A stretch of 36,308 bases of DNA from Rhizophagus sp. LPA8_4_AMF (Eukaryota > Glomeromycota > Glomeromycetes > Glomerales > Glomeraceae): the NCBI GenBank assembly GCA_021464525.1, contig JADRCO010000357.1:1-36308 (forward strand), given 5' to 3'. Shown here one piece after another: positions 12,515 through 24,080 of the stretch. Position numbers and translations under genes: made by a program. Positions within the stretch are counted from its first letter, which is position 1. Each line of letters starts with the position of its first letter. The notes under the pieces are model-generated. The model saw only the letters and a list, made by a program, of their open reading frames with translations. It was not told the origin of the DNA and ran no database searches.

Positions 12515-12700
12515 GAGGCATCTCATTCAATCGATGAAGTTTACTTAAATTTAGAATTTAGAAAGTTTGGAAATCCAATAATCTTTATTTACGTATGGCA
12601 AATAATCTTAGGAAAAATCAGGTTCTGATACTGATCCTTTTGAGTGGTGGAATCATACAAAGGTTTCTCATATTAGATTAAAAGAAATAAAAATAAGGTG
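12515..12700 (+). pseudogene. Possible hAT transposase C-terminal fragment
   Basis: Translation gives EASHSIDEVYLNLEFRKF and, after one frameshift, GSDTDPFEWWNHTKVSH. The DPFEWW word resembles the start of the hAT dimerisation region (DPLxWW followed by a Leu/Pro-rich helix) as I know that family. There are stop codons in the first frame and nothing recognisable upstream. This is a scrap at best. Confidence 0.33.
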
Positions 12701-12805
12701 ATATATTTATACTCGCTAACAACCTTTTATATTTGAGTAATTTTGCGTTATTTATAAGTAATATTTACAGAATGTAATTTCATTATAATAATGTAAATAA
12801 TAAGT

Positions 12806-12864
12806 AGTTATTGGATGGGGGAATAGAGATATCGTCAAAGACTGATATTTCCTATCCAATAACT
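12806..12864. repeat. 11-bp perfect inverted repeat
   Basis: AGTTATTGGAT (12806-12816) pairs with ATCCAATAACT (12854-12864); the intervening 37 bp also show partial complementarity (AGATATC against GATATTT). Probably the terminal or core hairpin of an old element. Confidence 0.55.
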
Positions 12865-13640
12865 GAGTTATAGTTCGGCCATTAGGAATACTGCGGTGAC
12901 CAATAGGAATTAATTCTACTAATATTGATTTCAATATTGGATGCCTCATAAAAATATCAGTCAGTAAAATCCTAATCGGCTGAACAATAAATTATTTTAA
13001 AATGTATTATAACACAGCAATTTAATATTGTAAGGAATAAAATAATATATTAAATATGTTATAACCGCAAAATTTATATTAACTGGGTAATCTCATTACA
13101 AATTAACCAAGGATACGATTAATATCCAGTTAAATGCTTCCAACTACTAATCGGTTATTTTTGTCTGTTTCCAACTTCTATCTATTTTTACTATTTAAAA
13201 TTTATTCCTTGGCATATTTTTGTTTAAAATCTCTTTAATTCTCTTTACATAAAATCTAGTTTTAAAGAATTCTAATGAGGGTTGGTGCTTCTGTAAGGTA
13301 TTTAAAGCTTTGGTATCATTCTAAGCTTCAAAAAAGGGTATTTGCCATGTGATCATAATAATGTTTTTAATGTTTTACGTATCATATAAAAAATGTTAAT
13401 TATACGATCAATCAAATTGATCCTAATGCTATATTCTATTTTATAAATTATAAGACGCTTCAAAAATAAAAAAAATTATTTTGTTACCGCCAATTGATTG
13501 ATCACCGCATTTTTCAAGTCATCAAATTCATTAAATGTGCACAAATATTTTATGTGAGCTTATAAAAAATTTTTTTTTTATTTCTTTTTTTATAATAAAA
13601 TTAAATAAATTATATAAAAAAGTGTCGAATCTAATCAGAG

Positions 13641-14620
13641 ACGTTCTTTAATAAATATTTGAGGATTTGATAGAATGATTCTTTGTTCATGTCTTCAGTT
13701 AATAAAACATGAAATAAAAATATTATTCCAATATTATAGAAAAAATCCTTGGAAATACTGAAAGAAAACGTTATTGGACATTATGTGTCAGATGAAACAA
13801 ATAATAATTTATGGGAATAAAGGAACTACATTTTTACAACTTTGTATCAAAGATCTTTAGGATCGTTTGTGGCTGAAGTTTATGTGTAGTCATTTTAGTA
13901 GAGATCTCATTGAACGTGTTACTATTAAATTTTATTAATTTATGTAGTCATTTAAATTTAAATGAAATTATAAGGATAATTGATACAGTATATTATATTC
14001 AGATGAATTTGAAGTAGCAAAATTTAAAAATGAAATAATTGAACTATTTATTAATGAAAATACCAAACATTTTTACCTCTATATACCCTTAATTTATTTC
14101 TGGAGCAATAAACTGCTTTGAATTCATTAATTGTAATACTAATATAAATGATCATATTTTATTTGGATTGATAGAAATGTGCAAACCAATTAAAGAGATG
14201 ATTCTGTTCATTGAATAATTATGGAATTGTATTAAAATTAATAGAAGTTCAAGAAAAAATTACATAATGTTCATTTATAACTTATTATAAGGATGAAGAT
14301 GAAAAATTTCGTATGTTTCTTAAAGAATCATTGATAAAACATGGAAATGATATTCAATATTTTATGAAAACTAAACAATCTGTTACAATATTCTTTCATA
14401 TATTATTAATTTAAAAGTATTAAAATTAGATATTTTTTTACTTCTTTAATATATATCATGGCGTTGTTTGAAGAAAGTGTTCGTTTCAAAGACTTAACAA
14501 GTCTAATCAAAATTACAAATAGATAAATCATTTGAAGTAAAAATATGTCATGAGTTTGAAACTAATGAAAAATATTCAGGCTATTTATCAATCTTAAATA
14601 TCTTTATGAAATAATATATT
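13641..14620 (+). pseudogene. Decayed F-box/LRR-like family gene
   Basis: Pieces in shifting frames read KNPWKY near 13740, then NEIIELFINENTKHF near 14030, SGAINCFEFINCNT, LFGLIEMCKPIKEMILFIE, NNYGIVLKLIEVQEK, and KFRMFLKESLIKHGNDIQYF near 14310-14360. The order and wording match the large F-box/leucine-rich family of Rhizophagus as I remember it (INENTKFTHLYIP, CNTxINDNVLxGLxEICKSIKELxLFIE). Such proteins would be substrate adaptors of SCF ubiquitin ligases. At least four frameshifts and several stops make the locus non-functional. The family call rests on memory of paralogues. Confidence 0.5.
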
Positions 14621-14830
14621 AGAATAATATATTTTTACTATAAATTATTTGATATATTAGCCAAAACATATCCAATTAGTTTATTTAAGTTTAAATTTTA
14701 TTCTTTAAAATTATTCTTAATAGTAAATATTCACATTTTACTCCAAACTATTCAAATGAATAATCATAATGATATAATGATATAAATAATTTAGTTGAAG
14801 TATAAATCAGAAAGAAATATGATAATAATA

Positions 14831-15053
14831 GGACCTCAGAAAAGTCTCATGTAGGTAATGTGGCAAAGTGCGTTAGAATGGGCCAAAACAATCATGTAGC
14901 TTTTTCCTTTTATGAATTTTTTGATAATTCTAGTCAGGAAATTATTTCGATGCTGGCTGGCATTATTATAATTCCGGCCCTGAAGAAAATGCTTAGAGCT
15001 AATAGTAAACTTTTTTGGTTGCACCTTACCTATATGAGGTTTTTCCAGGGTCC
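14831..15053. mobile_element. Tc1/mariner-like MITE with TA target duplication
   Basis: The left end GGACCTCAGAAAAGTCTCAT and the reverse-complemented right end GGACCCTGGAAAAACCTCAT continue to match for about 32 bp, through TAGGTAA-GTG. TA flanks both sides (14829-14830 and 15054-15055), the signature of Tc1/mariner insertion. The 223-bp element is open in places on both strands, but this follows from the inverted structure and no transposase motif is seen. Confidence 0.7.
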
Positions 15054-15114
15054 TATAATGATCATTATGGGATTATTTTTAATGAATGTGATTGTTCAGA
15101 AAAAATTATATTAG

Positions 15115-15134
15115 TTAATTAATTAATTAATTAA
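15115..15134. repeat. (TTAA)n microsatellite
   Basis: About five TTAA units in a row, just beyond the TA-flanked element. Confidence 0.8.
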
Positions 15135-15373
15135 GGCTTAATTACTTTTATATATATCATATATGGTACTGTTACATTCATGTAAATATGTAATTTAAAT
15201 GTTAATTAACAAAAAATATCTCTTTTTTTAAAAGTTTAAAGCCAAGCGATGAGAGCCAGTTCCATCATTCATATAAGTTCTTCAAAATGAATCAAAACTT
15301 TAGCATATATTGAATTTTGTAAATGATTAAGATGGATGACTAGTTATTATTTACATTGAATTTCTTAGAAACC

Positions 15374-15900
15374 TAGGGATGGCAACGGTCGGTCATGGTC
15401 GGTCATCAGTCGGTCATAACTGGTTAAGGGCCTTTGACCGACCGATCATTTGGCTGACCGTTTTGGTTGACCATTTGACTGACCGTTTGACCGATCATAT
15501 GACCGATGAGTGATAAAAAAACGTTGCAAAATGTTTTTTAATTAAATTTCTATTCAAAAAATTTTTCACAATGTTTCTTTAATAAATTAGCTAAAAATAC
15601 ATTGCAAAACCATTTTTTATTAGATAATCGCAACGTTTTTTAGCTAATTTATTAAAAAACGTTGCGATTATCTAATAAAAAATGGTTTTGCAATATTTTT
15701 TATTAAATTATCAAAAAAAGTTGCGAAACTGTTTTTTATTAAATAATCGCAACAGTTTTTAGTTAATTTATTAAAGAAACATTGTGAAAACGTTTTTTAA
15801 TAGTTTCGCAACTTTTTTTATCAATCATCGGTTAAACGGTCGGTTAAACGGTCGGTCATAAGTCTTTGACTGACAGATATCGGTCACAATCATGTCCGAT
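15374..15900. mobile_element. Truncated hAT-like non-autonomous element (copy 1)
   Basis: The left end, TAGGGATGGCAACGGTCGGT, matches the left end of the complete element at 30538. The interior has the same layout: GGTCGGTCA repeats, GACCGACC, a core of TTGCGAAA/TTTTTTATTAAA palindromes, then GGTTAAACGGTCGG. Similarity stops after TATCGGTCACAATCATG near 15895, so the last 40 bp or so and the right terminal repeat are missing, and no 8-bp target duplication is found. Confidence 0.7.
15601..15694. repeat. Perfect 41-bp inverted repeat with 12-nt loop
   Basis: Arms 15601-15641 and 15654-15694 are exact reverse complements, starting ATTGCAAAACCATTTTTTAT. The hairpin lies inside the truncated hAT-like element. 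Perfect arms in an otherwise worn element suggest recent gene conversion or duplication between the arms. Confidence 0.9.
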
Positions 15901-16408
15901 CATAATACACAATTTATAATAATTATTTTTCATTAAATTATAGTAAATACTACAATACTAATAAAGTTAAAAAAAAATAAGAATCATTTTTAATTATAAA
16001 AAATCACAAAAAAAATTCTTTTATGCGAAGCAAAAAAATTCAGTCATTACTGACACTATTTTTACTCTGAGATATTACATTAAAAAAATCATCAGCAGAA
16101 TTAATTAATATACTTATTTATTTTTTAAAATAAAATAATCTTATACAATTTTGTTATTAAGTTACAACTGTATTCATGATTTAAATTTAACAATTGGAAA
16201 TATCTCTTCTAAATATCCTATATAAAATACATCTGGGTTTGATTAGATTAGCTACCACAATGTGTCATTCCTATACTATTTATTCTAAAAACTTAGGATT
16301 ATTTTTTTTGTTTGAGTAGTACGGATCAAAATATTATATATCTACTATGATTTGAGGATATAAATTCTGTGAATATGTGATATCATATAGTGAGAATTTC
16401 AGTTATCA
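15901..16408. other. AT-rich intergenic sequence
   Basis: No gene or repeat with clear boundaries was seen between the truncated hAT-like element and the stop codon of the second kinase-Sel1 gene. Confidence 0.6.
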
Positions 16409-18503
16409 TTAAATATTCTTTTCTTTATTATTTATTTCATATAATTTAATTTGAGCATGTTTATGTCCTTGTTCAGCAGCTTTTTCATACCAATAAATCG
16501 CTTGATTTATATCCTTTTCAACTTCTTTTCCATTTTCATACATAAAAGCAAGATAATATTGGGCTAATTCGTTTCCTAAATCTGCTGCTTTTTGAAATAA
16601 TTCAAATGCCTTTTGATAATTAAAAGAAGTTCCAATTCCCCTTAAATAACAATGCCCTAAATTACATATTCCATTTGTATTTCCTAAATCTGCTGCTTCT
16701 TGAAATAATTCAACTGCTTTTTTAAAATTATTAGGGGTACCAACTCCATAAAAATAACAAAATCCTAAATTACTTATTCCACGTGCATTTCCTAAATTTG
16801 CAGCCTCTTGATATAATTCAAATGCTTTTTTTTTATTAATAATAGTTCCAATTCCATATAAATAACAATTTCCTAAACTAGTTATTCCAAATTCATTTCC
16901 TAAATTTGCTGCATTTTGATATAATTCAAATGCCTTTTTTTTATCAACATTAATTTCAATTCCATATTGATTAAACATTCCAAGTAAAAAAACAGAATTT
17001 AAGTCATTTTGATTATCTAATAACCAATAATAAATTTCTTGTGAAGTTATATTATGATAATCAAGATAATTAAAAGCTTCAACTTTTTTCTTTCTTATTT
17101 CTAGTTTTTCAAGAAAAAGAATCATTTCATTAACAAATAGATCAAAATTATTCATATGTGATGAAATTGAAGGTTCTATTTCATTGATATTTATCTTATT
17201 AAAATTTTGAAGAATTTGAGGCATTTTCCCATACAATAAATTATCGTTTGATTTAAGCTGCTGTTCATTCGATAATTGCATAATAACTGCGTTTAATTTA
17301 GTAACAACCTGATTGATAGTTGGACGATTTTCTGGTTTGTTATTCCAACAATCTAAATAAAAAATTTATTATATAAATATTCAACCAATTAAACCAAATT
17401 ATCGTAATTAAAATTTAATTGTATTTACCAGTATAAATCATTACATAATCATCAGGCGTGTTAGGAATGGGTGACTCTCTGAGACCTTGTAAAATTTTCA
17501 TAGCCAATTCAATATCATATGATTCATTACAGAAAGGTGGCCGTCCGCTAGATATTGCCCATAGGAGTGTGCCAATACTATAAATGTCACTCTTTTTATT
17601 TAATGAATATCGATATTGATTGTTGCTATCACTTTTTTTATTAAATATTTGTGGTTCAACATAAGCAACCATTTCAAATAATTTTGATTGATTATTGTAA
17701 GATTCTTCAATCCTTTTTGACAAACCAAAATCAGCTAATTTAATAGTATTTTTATGAACTAATATATTGTTGGAATGCTGTTATTATAAAATAATATTAT
17801 GTTAAGTACGTATAATTTAATAAAATGATAATAAATAAATAACCTACCAAATCACGATGAACGATTTCTTGATCGTGTAAGCATGATATAGCGTTAGCTA
17901 ATTGAATTGCCAAATCTAATTTATCATTCCAAGTGAGTTCTTCAAAGCGTTCGTTTAAATAGTTTCGAAGGGTACCACTATCAGCATATTCCAACACTAG
18001 AAAATATTTTTTCGAATTATCCCTTTGATTTTCTTTAGAAAAAAAAAAAAATTTATTAGATTAATTTAATTTAATAAAAATAATGTTTAAAATAATTATT
18101 TTACCTGTAGAAATACCATAAAAGTGAATAATATTTTCATGAAAATCCACTTCATGCTGAAGTTTAAGCTAAATCATAAATAGAATGGTATATTACTACT
18201 AGGAACGTAATGTTACAATATAGTAAATGAAAAAAACATTCATTTGTTTAATATAATTACTTCATTGACAATTTCTTTAGTCATGGCATTGAAATTAAAG
18301 AAAGATTTTAATGCTAAAAAACTTTGAGTACTTTTCCAGTTTGCACGATAGACATTTCCAAACCTTCCAGTACCAATTTCTTGAATATTATTAAAATGTT
18401 TGTAATCGTAATATCTAATTTGATTTTTCGCAATAGATTCTTCAATCCAATAAATCCACTCATCTGAATTACCAATGACTTTAAATTCGGTGTTATTAGA
18501 CAT
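16409..18503 (-). CDS. TKL-like protein kinase with about six Sel1 repeats
   Basis: Five exons (complement): 18503-18261, 18168-18105, 18032-17848, 17777-17429, 17352-16409, giving 1785 nt and 594 aa; introns of 92, 72, 70 and 76 bp are all GT-AG and the frame is continuous. Kinase motifs are complete: glycine loop GTGRFG at 44-49, Lys66 (LALK), HRDLHSNN with Asp163 and Asn168, DFG at 180-182. A linker of about 100 residues is followed by five to six Sel1 units (LG.CYLYGIGT...KKAFELYQEAA) to the C-terminus. Expected role: serine/threonine or dual-specificity signalling kinase with a short Sel1 scaffold arm. Start: ATG 18503 is preferred over an in-frame ATG at 18587 because a TTTATAAA box lies between them and paralogues begin at the same place. 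Three of the four intron positions match the kinase at 1513-6337; the second intron is absent there. Confidence 0.92.
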
Positions 18504-18572
18504 TGTAAATGTAAGTAAGAAATCGTGGAAGTCAAATTTTTTAATGTTAGAAAAAAAAAAGAATCCATACCA

Positions 18573-18580
18573 TTTATAAA
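18573..18580 (-). promoter_or_regulatory. TATA-like box (TTTATAAA)
   Basis: A self-complementary TTTATAAA lies about 70 bp upstream of ATG 18503 and downstream of an earlier in-frame ATG, which supports the shorter protein start. No transcript evidence is available. Confidence 0.4.
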
Positions 18581-18587
18581 AGCACAT

Positions 18588-20401
18588 TTGGATTTGTGGA
18601 ACTCATTTCGTCATACTTGATCGTCGCCTGACGTTGTACTATGAAGTTTAAAGTTTAAGTTAAGCGTATCATATGTTTGTGAGACATTAGGCTGAAACTG
18701 TACGTGTCGATCGTAACAATTTTTTTTGAGTTTAAAAGCAATATATGTCTGACGACGACTTTATCGACCAATCCAACCTTATTAGTAGATTGGTAACATT
18801 AATTTAATGTTGAAGGAAAGTTTCACCATTTGCCTTTAAGAAATATAATTTTTTAAAGCGATACAACGATATATCACATTTATACTCATAACTGCAATAT
18901 TCTCATCGTGTTAAGTTAAATAGTATGTGCAATATAAAGAAAGTATATAAAGTTTATTATAATAGTCATTTACAGCTATCTATTATGCAATGTCCTAAAA
19001 CGTACAAGAAATGAAAATAATGATAATTCTTAATATGAAATATTAAAATGATACAAATAATATTCAATAGTTTACATAATTTGCCTACGATTCATCCAGT
19101 TATATTCGATTATGTCATGGATTATCAATGTCATCTTCTTAATCTTTATATTATAGGTTAATGGTTTATTCGTCAATATCATACTCATCATAAAGGCCTC
19201 AAAAGATTACTTTGAAACATAAAATAAAATATTTTTTATTAGAAACTATATTTTAGGATAGTTTGGAATTTCGTGTTAACTTGGAAATACTATTCACATA
19301 TCATGTGATAAAGTAATAATAGCTGCCTATATTAAACAAAAAAAAAATTTTATCATCTTTATAAAACAAGTTAATTAATTATTTCTTCATGATATGGTAA
19401 TGTCTGTGACTCAAATATTCTCGTAGAGTAAAATGATATTCTCAAGTTTGTTCGTAAAATTCATCTTGCTTAGTTATATATTTTTCAAAGGTCATTCCTT
19501 TGGAATAATAAATAAAATTTTGAAATTCCTGTTTGCTTTATCTTTATAATTTACTAGACGTAGTTGATATTATACCATCAATTCAAAGTTTGGTTTTATA
19601 TACTGTATAATAATAAAACTTTTCTTTTAAGCTCGCGATTTTAAAATTCGGACTCTTGGATGATGATTTAAGATGAAGATTATAAATTGGTAAAATTATT
19701 TTATCAAATAGTAAAATCAACATAATTTCTTTTATCGTAGCTCAAATGTAAATTATGTTAGAAATCTGTAGACATTTGACGAATAGAAGGTAACAGGAGC
19801 AGCATTATGACAATTTCAAATATAATATTTTTCAAAAAGTAAGCAAGATAAGTTTAGTATATGATTATTGTATTTTTAAATCACCTTTGTATTATCTTTC
19901 AAGTGATTAAAATTAATAAAATTAGCCGGTAAAAAAATTCATAAGCCCTGTAATAAATATGAGGTCGCTAGTTACGCGCTCAAAAAGTATATTTAGTATA
20001 TTTATTAGAATATGAAATGATTAATAAGGCAATGTCCATAAACCTTCTTCACTTTATAATGTGATAAACCCAAATTTTATCGTTTCACAACTTCCCAACG
20101 AAATCTTAAAGACACTTTTAAAGATTAAAAGGTTATACTGGATCTGAAAAAATGAAACCATAAATAATGTACAGATAATCAGATATTTCTTCAATTATTT
20201 CATGTTTTAAGGCTAAAAAAATAATTTTTTAAAGGTTTGAAAATTTTTCTTACAAAAAGTTAAAGTTTTCTACAAACATTAAACAATGGGCTTTACCAGT
20301 GCATTACCGCCGTAGCTTATATGTGACAGAGATGACATTTATTTTGAATATATTTTAAATGATTGATCACAAAATGTATCGTTACTTGTATATTATGTTT
20401 G
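18588..20401. other. AT-rich intergenic sequence without a supported gene
   Basis: No reading frame with family resemblance and no element with clear ends was found between the divergent kinase loci. Long A runs increase toward 20570. Confidence 0.55.
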
Positions 20402-20430
20402 ATCGGAAAAACTATGGTCCGAAAAAAAAA
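20402..20430 (+). promoter_or_regulatory. Palindromic upstream motif TCGGA-N10-TCCGA (kinase locus)
   Basis: ATCGGAAAAACTATGGTCCG followed by an A run lies 173 bp before the ATG at 20575. The same motif with two core differences lies before the ubiquitin-ART gene (28475). I found no third copy in the window. It may be a transcription factor site with two inverted half-sites, about one and a half helical turns between centres. Confidence 0.5.
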
Positions 20431-20574
20431 TCAATGATCATCTATTTTTGGTAATATTCCTTTTAGTGACTCTCACTTGAATGATCGTCGAAAAAAAAAT
20501 TTCGTCTAAAAAAAAAATATATTTTTCGCAAAAATAAATTTTTTTCCAGTAAATATAACACTTAAAAATAATCA

Positions 20575-22062
20575 ATGGAAGCCGAAATTAACAAATTAAA
20601 AATCTCAGATAATAATACAGTAAACACCAAAAATTGTTCGTATTGCAATAAACCTTTTGCTGAGGAATTATGGTGTAAAGAATGTGACCCTTTAGAATAA
20701 TGGAAGGATGGACCAGTGGAAATCCAAAACTTGATGAGTTTATAAAAAGATACAATGTGTAAGCCAGAAGATTATAACATGAATGTTGATGAATATACTT
20801 ACCAATTTCTTGAATGGGTACCATATGAGAGATTTACAGATATAAAAGAAATAGGCGAAGGTGGATTTGCCAAAGTATATTCTGCAACATGGATTGATGG
20901 TAAATCAAAGTATCGTAAAAATGATGATGAAAGTTGGCGGAAAATGAATCCTCAACCTATGATAAAAGTTGCTTTGAAAAGGTTAAATGGTTCACAAAAT
21001 ATGTCAGACATATATTTAAATGAAGTAAGTTTCCTTACTATATTAATATTTATAACTTAATTTATTACATTTTTATTGTCTAATGTTAAGAATCACTAAA
21101 ATTATTTTTATTGTAAATATAGCTTAAAATGCATTGGGAAGTATCTAAGTTTGGAGGATTAAAGCTTTATGGATTAACTAAAGACCTAGAAGCTAAAGAA
21201 TTTATGATGATTATACAATTTGCTGAAGGAGGAAATCTGAGAAGTATTCTTTCAAATAATTTCAAGAATATTTTATGGGAAAATAAAATTAAATTATTAT
21301 ATGATTTGTTGTATGACCTATTACAAAGATTACATAAATCAGGATATTTTCATAAGGATTTTCATAGTGGAAATATCCTTCGAATTCATACTACTTTATC
21401 TCTTATTTCAGACTTCGGGTTATCTGGACCATCAAATGAACAAAAATCACATGATAAAGTATATGGAGTATTGCCATATATTGCACCAGAAGTTTTAAAC
21501 GGTAACCATATACATTATCTGCTGATATCTATAGTTTTGGTGTAATTATGTCTGAATTATCATCTGGAAAACCACCTCTTTACAATAAGAAACATGATTT
21601 AAGTTTAGCATTAGCCATATGTAATGGGCTCAAACCATATCCCTTCTGTTGTATATTTAATAAAGTACCAATTCACGCCTAGAATTTGGGAAAGGAACTC
21701 CCGAATTTAATAAAAAATTAGCTTATAAATGTATGAGTGTTAATTCAAATGAAAGACCAACAGCTAATGAATTACGCAATATATTTGCTTTTTGGTATGA
21801 GTCTATTATAGGTTTTAAAGACGAAATAGAAGAGGTTGGTTGTAAAGGAAAAGAAATTAAAGCCTTTTTTGAGGAAGCAGATATCGAAATACCAAACATC
21901 TCAACTTCATACAAAAAGGATGCTGATGCCATATATATTAGTAGAGCATTTACATTTAGCAAAACGTTATCAAACCCTATTAATTCATCCATTATCACTT
22001 CATATTCCATTAATAATGAAGAAATTAATAAAGGTATTTTTATTAAAAATAATATTTTTTAA
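20575..22062 (+). pseudogene. Broken kinase gene with N-terminal Cys4 zinc knob
   Basis: The start encodes CSYC-x12-CKEC, a zinc-binding knob found in a large Rhizophagus kinase subfamily (from memory), then MEGWTSGNP, FLEWVPYERF, the glycine loop IGEGGFAKVYS, VALKRL, a GT-AG intron (21025-21122), HKDFHSGNIL, DFGLSGP and APEVLNG, ending in NERPTANELR and a tail. The frame is broken by an apparent base loss at 20692, a base gain in an A run at 20748, a base loss at 21504-21505, and 44 extra bases at 21638-21681 including a stop. The first two compensate each other. The 44-bp piece ends in TAG where paralogues may have an intron acceptor, but has no donor. It would have been an active kinase (HKD, DFG and APE kept); in this state no full product is expected. 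Confidence 0.8.
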
Positions 22063-24080
22063 AATCATTAAACGGAATAGTTACAATTTTATTGCTTTTA
22101 ATAGATTCTCATGATTCACAATAGTTAACTTGGAAATTTCTAATCGATGCAATTAAGATGTACTATAATTGTAATTTATCGTCACATTTTAGAGTAAGTC
22201 AACTAATGCTTGTATTTTTCATTTAAATAATAGATACTGATTATGAAAATAATGATAGTAGACATTTAATAGTAAATTTTCAAGGGTTTCTCTTATTATT
22301 TGCGTGTGTTTATACATGTATTATTATAAGCTATTATATTGCTTAGATATTCATAATTATTATTTAATTGTAGTCTTGCTTTTATTGTTTTAATATTTTT
22401 TTGACTTATAAGTGAATATATAAAGTTTTATAATATAGAACTGCAGAACTTGGGTTTATCCACAATAGTCTTTAATATTTGATTAATTTGCTTCAAAAAA
22501 AAATTCATTTATTCATCAATAATTATATTACATGAGTTGGAATTCTCTTTATTAAAACATAATTAACAGCTCTAAGCTCATCATAAATTTTATACTAATT
22601 TAAAGTAGCAAAAAAGTTCAACTTAAATGAGATATAAGTATTATTTTATGAACATTATGTAAGCCTTTAATCTTATAAATATTGTTATAATCAGTTGAAA
22701 AGTAGTATTTTAAATCACGATAATGCTCATAAGTCATGACTTGGGAGAAAGGCTTTAAAATATTCAAAGTGATATACTCAGAAATTTTCATGAGTGTTTC
22801 ATTTAGTAAGTACTAAAATGAAAAATAGTTCCCATCACAGTTGGCGAATTTTGGTATAACGAATTTCATAATACAACGAATCTTTAGTGTGTTACAGATT
22901 TCAACATTGAAAAAAACTCATATTCTCATTATATAGAATATCACTAATTAATTGTGGTAAGTCGTTAACGAAGTAAAATTCATATAACCATTTTTATAAT
23001 GAATTTTCTTTAATATAATGAAGATTTTTTGCAAAATAAATTTTATTATAAGACAATTTGTTGTTGGCTTTCATGAATAAGTAATTTCATCACTATACAT
23101 TTTATTGAAAGATGAATGACTTTATGTTCCACGGTTTTCCATTTTGGCTGTGATTCTAGCTTGGATTTACTAGGGCTCTGATCAGCTCAAGTTTAGCTAA
23201 GCCATTGAAATATAATAATACTAGAATATACTGTAACAGCAAAAATAAAGTATAAAGTAAAAAAAACCAATTATTTAACTCATTCACGGCGAAGGCTCTG
23301 AAATTAGTATTATGACTATATTTTTAATTTTATACCAGCAGTCATTCGTTGCTTCACATGGGATCAATGGGATCAATGCATGAAATAAATTATACACAAA
23401 TAATAAAACTTATCATAATTTTAGTGATATCGTCAATAAAAATGATAAACACTCATGATGACCAAATCATTTTAGCTAGTTCATTAATTAATTTATTAGA
23501 TACTACAACATTTACACAAGTTCAAATTAATTTATATTAAGTAATCTGAATATCACAAATTTATATTATAAATGTTAAATGAAATTTTTCTGTTGATAAT
23601 CTGAGCACACAATTTAATTTTATTTTAATTTCAAAAAAGATTGTGAGTATGAATATACAATATTAGAATATTTCAAATCTGAGAGAAAAATGCTATCTTG
23701 AATAGTTTTCATGAATAATATAGATGTAAGGTAATCAATATGTGTGTTTCTTCCCATATAATTTTCTCAAATTAATCTGAAGTTCATATAAACTAATTAA
23801 TCTTATACAAATTTATGATTAGTCACTTTTGATTAATCACGTGTTTATTCCTCTTATTGCAGTATTGGTAATATTGTTATGGACTTAACATCATCTTTAT
23901 TCACACAGTAAATGATCTCCGGAATTAACATCTTGAATATTATAATTTTACGTTCATTTAGAAAAATATTATATTTTTATTTAATGCATGAAGTATTTTA
24001 TGTATTAATTATCATCCTCCGAGAGGTGGGAATTACATAAATTTTAATAGGAAACTTCTTAGAAGGATTACATTTAATAG
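22063..24080. other. AT-rich intergenic sequence without a supported gene
   Basis: Short reading frames here, such as a Met/Ile-rich one at 23349-23540, have no family resemblance and no codon signal. No element with paired termini was found. Confidence 0.5.

Noticed and set aside
12514..12948. 435-bp element bounded by TGAGGCATC and GATGCCTCA
   Set aside because: Only 9 bp match at the ends, no target duplication was found, and similarity does not extend inward.
18504..18587. Longer N-terminus of the second kinase-Sel1 protein starting at ATG 18587
   Set aside because: The added 28 residues are hydrophobic junk, the TATA-like box lies downstream of this ATG, and the paralogue starts near the shorter position.
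21637..21684. U12-type (AT-AC-like) intron in the broken kinase because of ATATCCC after CCA
   Set aside because: The donor word has an extra C, no TCCTTAAC-type branch site is seen, and splicing at the available AG does not restore the frame.
1513..22062. General assembly error as the cause of the broken kinase and P450
   Set aside because: The two kinase-Sel1 genes and the ubiquitin-ART gene, about 7 kb of coding sequence with equal A/T runs, are free of frameshifts; local error remains possible and is stated in the entries.
23151..23215. tRNA- or SINE-like patch (GGCTCTGATCAGCTCAAG...AAGCC)
   Set aside because: No B-box, no cloverleaf and no acceptor pairing could be drawn.
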